Shown piece by piece: positions 1 to 5,196 of a stretch of DNA of 8,780 bases. The position numbers were made by a program, and so were the translations under genes. Every line of letters starts with the position of its first letter. The stretch's first letter is position 1. The notes below the pieces were generated by a model. That model saw only the letters and a list, made by a program, of their open reading frames with translations, was not told where the DNA came from and ran no database searches. This DNA is from CAUZJO01 sp963580245 (GTDB lineage: Bacteria; Sumerlaeota; Sumerlaeia; MVZB01), in assembly GCA_963580245.1 (NCBI GenBank), contig CAUZJO010000167.1, forward strand, positions 1-8,780, in the 5' to 3' direction.

Positions 1-9
1 GGTGTCCAT
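1..9 (-). CDS. Start of an unidentified gene running off the left edge
   Basis: Only the first three codons (Met-Asp-Thr) are inside the window, so the product cannot be named. The call rests on the signals in front of it: a GGGAGG ribosome-binding sequence at 15-20, five bases before the ATG, and a perfect TATAAT at 35-40 that would give a leader of about 20 bases. It has the same orientation as the small gene at 73-366 and hemB, so it may also be reached by read-through from them. A chance ATG cannot be excluded. Confidence 0.4.
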
Positions 10-14
10 CGATA

Positions 15-63
15 CCTCCCAATGAAAGTATAGTATTATATACTACATTCACGGAGGCGAAAA
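15..63 (-). promoter_or_regulatory. Putative promoter and ribosome site for the left-edge gene
   Basis: On the minus strand a perfect -10 box TATAAT lies at 35-40, with a weak -35 (TTTTCG, 3 of 6 matches) at 58-63, 17 bases away. The -10 sits inside a palindrome, TAGTAT-TAT-ATACTA at 31-45, which could be an operator or simply AT-rich promoter DNA. The GGGAGG at 15-20 is correctly placed for the ATG at 7-9. The weak -35 is the main reason for caution. Confidence 0.4.
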
Positions 64-72
64 AAAGAGGAA

Positions 73-366
73 TCAGCGCAACCCTACATCTATGTCGTGC
101 ACCCTCAGATATACGTCCATCACTTTGTCGTTTGGACTGAACTTCAAGCGTTTGCGCCTACTGAAGCCAAACTCGTCGACAAAAACCGCCAGAAAGGCTC
201 GGATTTGCTCCTTGGAACTGTCTGGGAAACGCTTCTTCCATTCAGGCCTGGTGCATGAGCGCACCCAATATTTCTGGAGGCGTTTCCTGCAAACGATCTC
301 CAAGACTGTACCGAAGACTGCGCCGATCCCCATGATGATCCAAAAGCCGGAATGATCTTTCATCAT
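73..366 (-). CDS. Small membrane-anchored protein of unknown function
   Basis: This encodes 97 residues. Residues 8-26 form one hydrophobic helix that would place the rest in the cytoplasm. The soluble part is rich in Lys and Arg and carries a stretch PEWKKRFPDSSKEQIRAFL (41-59) followed by VDEFGF (63-68), RLKFSPNDKVMDVY (73-86) and a short tail. I recall similar small proteins in planctomycetes that continue for several tens of residues past the MD-Y motif with an acidic, acyl-carrier-like half; here the frame stops 11 residues after it, so the protein may be a truncated member. It starts 74 bases after the hemB stop, in the same direction, so it could be transcribed with hemB. The ribosome site is weak (GGGG five bases before the ATG). 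The base composition is less GC-rich than hemB. No function can be assigned. Confidence 0.55.
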   Translation of the reverse strand: MMKDHSGFWIIMGIGAVFGTVLEIVCRKRLQKYWVRSCTRPEWKKRFPDSSKEQIRAFLAVFVDEFGFSRRKRLKFSPNDKVMDVYLRVHDIDVGLR

Positions 367-440
367 TCAAACCCCAACATGAACTTAGCGAGAAACAAAA
401 GCCGGCTGAAACAGCAGACAAACACCGACGACTGAGCCAA

Positions 441-1448
441 TCAGCGGCCCAGCCGCCGCGCGAGGTCCTTGGCGAAGTAGGTCAGGATCAGGTCGGCGCC
501 GGCGCGTTTGATGGCCAGCGTCAGCTCCCAGGCGACGGCCTGCTCGTCGATCCAGCCGTTGCGGCCGGCTGCCTTGATCATCGCATACTCGCCCGAGACC
601 TGGTAGGCGGCCAGCGGCAGGTCGAACTCGGCGCGCAACGCCGCAAGCACGTCCAGGTTGGGCCCGGCGGGCTTGACCATGAGCATATCGGCACCCTCGG
701 CCGCGTCCAGCCGGGCTTCGGCGAGTGCCTCGCGGGCGTTGGCGGGGTCCATCTGGTGGGTCTTGCGGTCGCCGAAGGCCGGGACGCTCTGGGCCGCCTC
801 GCGGAACGGGCCGTAGCAGGCCGAGGCATACTTGACCGCGTAGGAGAGGATCGGCGTGTTGAGCATGGCGGCCTCGTCCAATGCCTTGCGGATCGCCGCG
901 ACCCGGCCGTCCATCATATCGGAAGGGGCGACGACGTTGGCCCCCGCGCGGGCCTGCGAGACCGCCGTCCGCGCGAGCAATTCCAGCGTCGGGTCGTTGG
1001 CGATCTCGCCCTCGGGCGTCACGTGGCCGCAGTGGCCGTGGCTGGTGAACTCGCACAGGCAGGTGTCGGCGATCAGCACGAGCCGGTCGCCGAGCGCCTC
1101 GCGGACCGCGCGCAGGCCGCGCTGCACGATCCCGTCCTCGCTCCATGCGCCGGTGGCCTGGTCGTCCTTGCTTTCGGGGATGCCGAACAGGATCACGGCG
1201 GGCATCCCCAGGTCCGCCACCTCCCGGCATTCCTCGACGAGCCGGTCAACCGAGAGGTTATAGACGCCCGGCATCGCCTCAATCTCCCGCCGCACGGTCC
1301 GGCCGGGACAGACAAACAGGGGGTACACCAGGTCGTCCAGTGCCAGATACGTCTCGCGCACCATGTCGCGCAGCCGCGGGTTCATCCGCAAGCGTCGCAG
1401 TCGGCGTTGGGGAAACGCGCCCGCCTCTGTTTTGTTCGCATCGCCCAT
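441..1448 (-). CDS. hemB: Porphobilinogen synthase (delta-aminolevulinic acid dehydratase)
   Basis: Cytosolic enzyme that condenses two 5-aminolevulinate molecules to porphobilinogen, the first common step of tetrapyrrole synthesis (EC 4.2.1.24). The 335-residue product has the usual family length. Visible hallmarks are the N-terminal RRLRRLRMNPRLRDMVRET arm; the three-cysteine zinc site in DTCLCEFTSHGHCG (Cys130, 132, 140), marking a zinc-dependent type; and two active-site lysines, Lys206 in SYAVKYASACYGPF and the Schiff-base Lys259 in MLMVKPAGPNLD. The loop YQVSGEYAMIKAA (282-294) is also typical. I chose the ATG at 1448 because it begins just before the conserved arm; a TTG at 1490 would add 14 unconserved residues. 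Its ribosome site is only a weak GAAGA eight bases upstream, inside the loop of a hairpin. Upstream lies an intron remnant; downstream the small gene at 73-366 follows in the same direction. Confidence 0.97.
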   Translation of the reverse strand: MGDANKTEAGAFPQRRLRRLRMNPRLRDMVRETYLALDDLVYPLFVCPGRTVRREIEAMPGVYNLSVDRLVEECREVADLGMPAVILFGIPESKDDQATGAWSEDGIVQRGLRAVREALGDRLVLIADTCLCEFTSHGHCGHVTPEGEIANDPTLELLARTAVSQARAGANVVAPSDMMDGRVAAIRKALDEAAMLNTPILSYAVKYASACYGPFREAAQSVPAFGDRKTHQMDPANAREALAEARLDAAEGADMLMVKPAGPNLDVLAALRAEFDLPLAAYQVSGEYAMIKAAGRNGWIDEQAVAWELTLAIKRAGADLILTYFAKDLARRLGR

Positions 1449-1506
1449 GCCGGCAATCTTCGACTGCCGGCCTTGCGGGGTCAACCTCAATCCCGGCCGG
1501 TCCGGG
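1449..1506 (-). promoter_or_regulatory. hemB leader with two GC-rich hairpins
   Basis: Directly before the hemB ATG is a perfect 7-bp inverted repeat, GCCGGCA at 1449-1455 and TGCCGGC at 1465-1471, with a 9-base loop. The only ribosome-site-like sequence (GAAGA on the minus strand) lies in that loop. A second hairpin, CCCGG/CCGGG at 1492-1496 and 1502-1506, lies further upstream. The folds are seen in the sequence; a regulatory role is inference, and in GC-rich DNA such stems can arise by chance. I found no convincing promoter boxes for hemB. Confidence 0.3.
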
Positions 1507-1583
1507 CGTTCGGGTGCATTTGTTCAATCAGTGAGATACACCCACGGGCTGGGAGCACAAGTCAGTTCTCCGGCTCCCTGAAG

Positions 1584-2136
1584 GCGTTTGTCGCCCACGC
1601 GCCGCGCCAGTCGTCCCATCAAGACGTCGTGATTGACGCGGTCGAAGAACTTCTCCAGGTCCACGCCCACCACGATGGTTCGTCCTTGCTCGACGTACTG
1701 GCGGGCTTGTCGCAGGGCGTCGTGTGCCCCGCGACCGGGCCGGAAGCCGAAGCTGGACGCCGAAAACGTCGGGTCCAGCAATGGCTCCAGCACTTGCCCG
1801 ATCGCCTGCTGCACCAGCCGGTCCACCACCGTCGGGATGCCCAATTGCCGCACCCCGCCACCGGGCTTTCTCGACCCCCCGCACCGGTTGCGACCGGTAA
1901 GTGCCGTCCAGCAACGAAGCGATCAATGCCTCCTTGTGGGTTCGCGCCCAATCGCGCAGGGCTTGGACGGTCATCCCGTCCACCCCCGGCGCGCCCTTGT
2001 TGGCCACCACCCGTTTGAAGGCCCAGTTCAGGTTGTCGCGCGCGACAACTTTTTCTATTAGGTCTTGCGCCAAGGCTCGACCCTTGCTCGGCGCCGACGA
2101 CGCTAGCCACTCAAGGCAGAGTGACAGATCTCCCAC
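1584..2136 (-). pseudogene. Group II intron reverse transcriptase, frameshifted and truncated
   Basis: Remnant of an intron-encoded reverse transcriptase/maturase. The first frame, from a GTG at 2136, contains VARDNLNWAFKRVVANKGAP and GVDGM (RT1). At about 1868-1870 it breaks: the conserved V-E-I-P-K-P-G-G-G junction reads V-E and then, in another frame, K-P-G-G-G, which fits a 5-bp deletion. The second frame carries VRQLGIPTVVDRLVQQAIG (RT2), FGFRPGRGAHDALRQA (RT3) and VDLEKFFDRVNHDVLMGRL (RT4), including the first catalytic Asp (codon 1659-1661). Similarity stops after GDKR at about 1584. The YADD box, the thumb/maturase domain X and any endonuclease domain are absent, so the protein cannot be active. 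It lies on the same strand as, and inside, the intron RNA remnant. Confidence 0.93.
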
Positions 2137-2398
2137 GATAAGACGTGACGCTTTCGACCGGTCCCCGCCCGATTCACCCTCGCGCGCGTCACTGAGTATT
2201 GGGCGTCTCGATCCATAGCTCGATTACCCCCCCCGCGCTGGCCTTGTATCGGGTTTCTGTTCGTCGGGTCCGGCCTTTGCCTCGGGCTTCCTTCAGACCC
2301 CGCCTCGCGACGACACCCCCTTGCCTCCGGCTAGCGGTTCCGCTCAGACGGCCCGCAGAGGACTTTCACCTCCTAGCTCCATGCCATGTGTGGCGTAC
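1584..2398 (-). mobile_element. Decayed group II intron, 5' part (group IIC-like)
   Basis: About 260 bases before the reverse transcriptase carry the typical 5' RNA of a bacterial group II intron. Read on the minus strand these are GGTGAAAGTCC (2360-2370), a GCTAGCC...GCAAGG segment (about 2319-2336), TGAAGGAAGC (2286-2295) and CCGACGAACAGAAA (2254-2267). The 5' end appears to be GTACGCC at 2392-2398, close to the GTGCGCC-type start I recall for class C introns. It abuts the 8-T tail of the pilin gene's terminator, as expected for group IIC introns, which insert after terminator stem-loops. A G8 run (2227-2234) interrupts the RNA region. No domain V or VI is seen on the 3' side, so the element ends at or near 1584 and cannot splice. 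The left border is uncertain by tens of bases. Confidence 0.85.
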
Positions 2399-2427
2399 AA
2401 AAAAAAGAGCCAGCTGTTAACCGGCTC
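2399..2427 (-). terminator. Rho-independent terminator of the pilin gene
   Basis: Read on the minus strand, GAGCCGG (2421-2427), loop TTAACAG, then CTGGCTC (2407-2413) form a 7-bp stem with one G-U pair, followed by eight T residues (2399-2406). It lies 53 bases after the pilin stop codon. The intron remnant begins at the very next base after the T tract. Confidence 0.9.
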
Positions 2428-2480
2428 AATTTCTTGAACTTTCTCGCGTGTCGACGCACCTTGCAGTTCACCCGAAGGGC

Positions 2481-3149
2481 TTACTGCTTGTTACGCCAAA
2501 CATCCCCATTCGAGGTCGTTCCATTGGTCGGATCATAGCTCGCGTTAATGAGTGTTACCGACGGCACTCGCTCGTTGATATTGTAGTACGCGGTCTCGAT
2601 GAAAGGCTCGCCGTTGAACAGCGATAGCCCAATGTCACCGCCGCCATCAGTGTATTCGCCGGGCGACTCGATCTTTTCATCGCCATCCGGACCGTAGGAC
2701 CAGGTGACCCAGCCGCCGACAAAAACGCCGATGTTCTTTGAATAGGCGAACGTGCCGCCCTTGCTGTCGGCAAAGGGATCGGTGAAGTAACTCGTGATGT
2801 AGGCGATCGGGGTCGTGATCGTCATCATGTTGCCGCCCGCGGAGCCGTGTGCCGACTTCAACCTGAATGTCGGCATGGCCTTCAAACGTTCACTCGCAGT
2901 GTCAAATTCATTGGCCCCGAAGTTGCCGTTAGCGGAATTCGAAGACGCCTGCGCCGGATAGATATTATTATCGACGTAGTAGGACTCGATGCCGACCGTT
3001 AGCGAACGGAGATCCGATCTCACACGCGACACCTTTGAACGCACCTGCGCCTCCAGAAAGTTCGGGACCGCAATGGCAGCCAAGATCGCGATGATGGCCA
3101 CCACAATAAGCAACTCAATCAGGGTGAAACCCTTCAAGCGCTTAAACAT
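2481..3149 (-). CDS. Pseudopilin / type II secretion GspG-like prepilin
   Basis: A 222-residue secreted filament subunit. The leader MFKRLKG ends in Gly7 and is followed by FTLIELLIVVAIIAILAAIA, the classic prepilin-peptidase site with the mature N-terminal Phe and Glu5; the hydrophobic helix continues to about residue 29 and leads into VPNFLEAQVRSKVSRVRSDL. The globular part includes ESYYVDNNIYP (55-65), a WSYGPDGDE segment and a YDPTNGTTSNGDVWR ending, which I recall from pilin-like proteins common in planctomycetes and related phyla. It would be inserted in the inner membrane, processed by PilD-like peptidase and assembled by a type II secretion or type IV pilus machine encoded elsewhere. 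The ATG at 3149 has a perfect AAAGGAGG site (3158-3165) eight bases upstream. The gene stands alone with its own promoter and terminator, suggesting strong independent expression. The exact system is not determinable from this window. Confidence 0.93.
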   Translation of the reverse strand: MFKRLKGFTLIELLIVVAIIAILAAIAVPNFLEAQVRSKVSRVRSDLRSLTVGIESYYVDNNIYPAQASSNSANGNFGANEFDTASERLKAMPTFRLKSAHGSAGGNMMTITTPIAYITSYFTDPFADSKGGTFAYSKNIGVFVGGWVTWSYGPDGDEKIESPGEYTDGGGDIGLSLFNGEPFIETAYYNINERVPSVTLINASYDPTNGTTSNGDVWRNKQ

Positions 3150-3157
3150 ACCTACAC

Positions 3158-3165
3158 CCTCCTTT
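3158..3165 (-). promoter_or_regulatory. Strong ribosome-binding site of the pilin gene
   Basis: AAAGGAGG on the minus strand, eight bases before the ATG, is a full-strength Shine-Dalgarno sequence and much better than those of the other minus-strand genes here. It fixes the start at 3149. Confidence 0.88.
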
Positions 3166-3229
3166 TACATATTTTTGCCATGCATGCGTGCTGACAACGT
3201 GCATATTGATCCTGCTGATATGCCACTTT

Positions 3230-3259
3230 AGTATATTAGATACCCCCCGGGCCTGTCAA
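3230..3259 (-). promoter_or_regulatory. Sigma-70-type promoter of the pilin gene
   Basis: On the minus strand the perfect -35 box TTGACA (3254-3259) is followed after 18 bases by TATACT (3230-3235), five of six matches to consensus. The spacer contains a run of six G (3243-3248). Upstream, two A-tracts of 6 and 8 bases (3275-3280 and 3285-3292) are centred 11 bases apart, one helical turn, which should bend the DNA or act as an UP-like element. The predicted transcript has a leader of about 75 bases. Confidence 0.82.
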
Positions 3260-3345
3260 GACCTAATTCTAGGATTTTTTCGGATTTTTTTTGCTCATCA
3301 CATGTCGCATTGCTTTAAATGCTTATTTTACTTAATATCGTTTTT

Positions 3346-3528
3346 CTAGCCCGCAATCAGGACCACAGCCCCAATTACCAGGGCAACCCCCAAAAACTTG
3401 GCCCAGCGGCGCAACGTCTCGCGCGCGATCCGCCTGGGCTCATGGTTCTCGTTGACGCTGACCGCCAAGCATATCACGCCCGATAGGTAGAGCGCCGACA
3501 ACAGGTGGATGACGCCCATCTCGGTCAC
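3346..3528 (-). CDS. 60-residue protein with two membrane helices, unknown function
   Basis: Starts at a GTG whose last two bases are shared with the stop codon of the upstream gene (GTGA at 3525-3528), so the two are probably translationally coupled. AGGAG lies eight bases before the GTG and is too far from the ATG at 3519, which decides the start. Residues 6-25 (VIHLLSALYLSGVICLAVSV) and 44-59 (KFLGVALVIGAVVLIA) are hydrophobic helices. Between them is a basic segment, ENHEPRRIARETLRRWA, that would lie in the cytoplasm. I do not recognise a family. Its tight coupling to the DUF6677-like gene suggests the two small membrane proteins are made together and perhaps interact. It is the last gene of the group; no terminator is obvious in the AT-rich stretch that follows. 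Confidence 0.8.
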   Translation of the reverse strand: MTEMGVIHLLSALYLSGVICLAVSVNENHEPRRIARETLRRWAKFLGVALVIGAVVLIAG

Positions 3529-4013
3529 GCGTGCTTCTCCTGGCCTCCGCCGCGCTCGGCCCCGCCACCCGCGGCGCGCGGTCTGATGTGCCGGTCGTAC
3601 AGGTTGCAGACGGCGAAGTAATTGATCGCCCCGGCCACGACGATGTAATACGCCCCCAGATCGAAATATGGGTGCTGCGGCGTCCCCCCCAACGGCTCCC
3701 AATGGACCAAGTTGGCTCCCAGCGAGGCCAATGCCGGTAGACCGGCCCCGGTCTGAATGATGAAGGTGAAATTATTGATCAGGTTGAAATCCTCGGCGGC
3801 GGGCGTCCAACTCGGCCAGGCGACTCCCCCATGCAAAACCAGGCCCAGTCCGAAGGTGACCATGACGATCAGGAATACGGTCACCCCCCGCGCCACATGG
3901 CCAATTGCCACAAACCCCAACCCAGGTACGAGCCAATTAATCAGGGCGTGTCCCCAGTTGGCTGGAGCCAGTTCGGGCCCGTGGGCCGGCTCTGATCGAT
4001 CGGGATTCGCCAC
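3525..4013 (-). CDS. DUF6677-like integral membrane protein
   Basis: A 162-residue protein with three hydrophobic segments: about 22-63 (two closely spaced stretches around WLVPGLGFVAIGHVARG), 78-100 and 117-138, and a Gly/Arg-rich hydrophilic tail. The opening W-L-V-P-G-L-G-x6-G-x3-R-G pattern resembles the DUF6677 family I know from planctomycete genomes, and more broadly TM2-like membrane proteins; function is unknown. The start is a GTG at 4013 with AGGA eight bases upstream. It begins 34 bases after the trpS stop and overlaps the next gene by four bases, so trpS, this gene and the 60-residue gene probably form one operon. A C7 run at 3684-3690 lies within the coding region without breaking it. 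Confidence 0.82.
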   Translation of the reverse strand: MANPDRSEPAHGPELAPANWGHALINWLVPGLGFVAIGHVARGVTVFLIVMVTFGLGLVLHGGVAWPSWTPAAEDFNLINNFTFIIQTGAGLPALASLGANLVHWEPLGGTPQHPYFDLGAYYIVVAGAINYFAVCNLYDRHIRPRAAGGGAERGGGQEKHA

Positions 4014-4047
4014 CTTCGGATTCCTACCTCACGCCTCTTTCCACGGA

Positions 4048-5088
4048 TCAATCGCGCAGGGACCGCAGTCCCATCCGGCCGCGCAGCCGGTCGAGCACGG
4101 CCTGGGCCGTTCGCCGGCCGCGCGCCGTGTGCTCGCGGAGCATTTGCTCGACCGTGTCGGGTTGCGACTCCCACTTGGCGCGTCGCTCGCGCACCGGCTC
4201 CAGGAACTCATTGATGGCCCGCGCCAGGCTCTGCTTGACCTCGACGTCGCCGACCCGGCCCTCGCGATAGCGCGCCTTGAAATCCTCGACCTCTTCGCGG
4301 TTGGGATTGAACGCGTCATGATAGACAAATACAGGATTGCCCTCGACCCGCCCGGGGATGTCGGCGCGGATGCGGTTGGGATCGGTAAACATCATCCGCA
4401 CCTTCTTCTCGACCTCCTTGGGGTCGTCCTTCAAGTAGATCGCATTGCCCAGCGACTTGCTCATTTTGGCCTTTCCATCGATACCGGGAAGTCGCCCCTC
4501 CGAGCCGATCAACGCTTCGGGCTCCACGAGCGTTCCTTCACCGTAATACTGATTGATCTTGCGCACAATCTCACGCGTCTGCTCGATCATCGGCAACTGG
4601 TCCTGGCCCACGGGGACCAGGTCGGCGTCGAAGGCCGTGATGTCGGCGGCCTGGTGGATCGGGTAGATGAGGAATCCCAGGGGGAAGTCGAATTGCTCGC
4701 CGAACATGCCGCCCGCCCCCTCGCGCTCGCGCTTTTCCTGGATCTCGCTCTTGACCGTGGGGTTGCGCAGGGCGCGGGCCACGGTGACCATGTTCAGATA
4801 ATGGATGGACAGCTCATGAATCTCGGGCGTCATCGATTGGAGCACGAACGTCACGAGATCGGGATCCAGCCCGACCCCCAAATAGTCGAGCATGACCTCC
4901 ATGACGTTCTCTTTGAGGATTTCGGGCCGATCAAAATGGTCGGTCAACGCCTGGATGTCGGCGATGAGGATAAAAGTCCGGTATTCGTGCTGCAAACGCA
5001 CGCGATTGGCCAAACTGCCCACGTGATGGCCCAGGTGGAGCGGCCCGGTCGGGCGGTCGCCGGTCAAGATGGTTTTATGTTGCGCCAT
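4048..5088 (-). CDS. trpS: Tryptophanyl-tRNA synthetase
   Basis: Cytosolic class I aminoacyl-tRNA synthetase that charges tRNA-Trp with tryptophan using ATP (EC 6.1.1.2). The 346 residues match the usual bacterial length. The nucleotide-binding HIGH-type motif is GPLHLGHHVG (15-24) and the KMSKS loop is AKMSKSLGN (207-215). Between them are the family segments TVKSEIQEK (111-119), FLIYPIHQAADITAFDADLV (139-158) and PVGQDQLPMIEQTREIVRKI (159-178), which bind tryptophan and form the dimer interface. The C-terminal part is the helical anticodon-binding region. The start ATG at 5088 directly precedes the conserved KTILTGDRPTG; its ribosome site is weak. A promoter candidate lies about 70-100 bases upstream. 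It is followed by the DUF6677-like gene 34 bases later. Confidence 0.97.
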   Translation of the reverse strand: MAQHKTILTGDRPTGPLHLGHHVGSLANRVRLQHEYRTFILIADIQALTDHFDRPEILKENVMEVMLDYLGVGLDPDLVTFVLQSMTPEIHELSIHYLNMVTVARALRNPTVKSEIQEKREREGAGGMFGEQFDFPLGFLIYPIHQAADITAFDADLVPVGQDQLPMIEQTREIVRKINQYYGEGTLVEPEALIGSEGRLPGIDGKAKMSKSLGNAIYLKDDPKEVEKKVRMMFTDPNRIRADIPGRVEGNPVFVYHDAFNPNREEVEDFKARYREGRVGDVEVKQSLARAINEFLEPVRERRAKWESQPDTVEQMLREHTARGRRTAQAVLDRLRGRMGLRSLRD

Positions 5089-5154
5089 GTGGGCCCGGAC
5101 TCGTGTCTTCCGCGCTGATCACGACCTATTCACCGTGGGCGATAAGCCCCTGAG

Positions 5155-5184
5155 AACCTAATCGAGCCCATCAATCGATGTCAA
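5155..5184 (-). promoter_or_regulatory. Putative promoter upstream of trpS
   Basis: On the minus strand a perfect TTGACA (5179-5184) lies 18 bases from TAGGTT (5155-5160), which matches the -10 consensus at only three positions. It begins inside the 108-bp gap after the kinase gene and would give a leader of about 60 bases. The leader contains a small hairpin GGGC-TTATC-GCCC (5138-5150). I see no T-box or Trp-rich leader peptide. Confidence 0.42.
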
Positions 5185-5196
5185 GGGGCGATCATC

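Noticed and set aside
92..355. Plus-strand open frame opposite the small membrane protein
   Set aside because: The minus-strand frame has a membrane helix and family-like sequence; this one has no ribosome site or recognisable feature.
395..425. GCTG-TTT-CAGC followed by CGGCTTTTG on the minus strand as a hemB terminator
   Set aside because: A four-base-pair stem and an interrupted T-run are too weak to call; the next gene may be co-transcribed.
385..1230. Minus-strand open frame of about 281 codons overlapping hemB in another frame
   Set aside because: Arg/Gly/Pro-rich frame-shifted reading of hemB with no domain.
1490..1570. Searching this stretch for the intron's domain V and VI
   Set aside because: The inverted repeat GGGAGC/GCTCCC lacks the AGC...GUUC pattern of domain V, so it is not called as the intron 3' end.
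1524..1583. Reading the end of the reverse transcriptase frame as a genuine C-terminus
   Set aside because: The residues after GDKR do not continue RT4 to RT5 and there is no YADD; the frame simply runs into unrelated DNA.
756..2018. Long plus-strand open frame of about 420 codons opposite hemB and the reverse transcriptase
   Set aside because: Antisense shadow of GC-rich coding sequence: low-complexity, no recognisable domain, and it runs across hemB, its leader and the intron remnant.
3260..3300. CCTA-ATTC-TAGG followed by T-runs as a plus-strand terminator
   Set aside because: The stem is only four base pairs and no plus-strand gene ends there; the T-runs are better read as A-tracts upstream of the pilin promoter.
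3757..5118. Plus-strand open frame of about 453 codons opposite trpS
   Set aside because: Antisense shadow; trpS on the other strand has all synthetase motifs, while this frame shows none and spans two real genes.
5089..5196. T-box or Trp attenuator before trpS
   Set aside because: No T-box core sequence, no Trp-rich leader peptide and no terminator hairpin in the leader.
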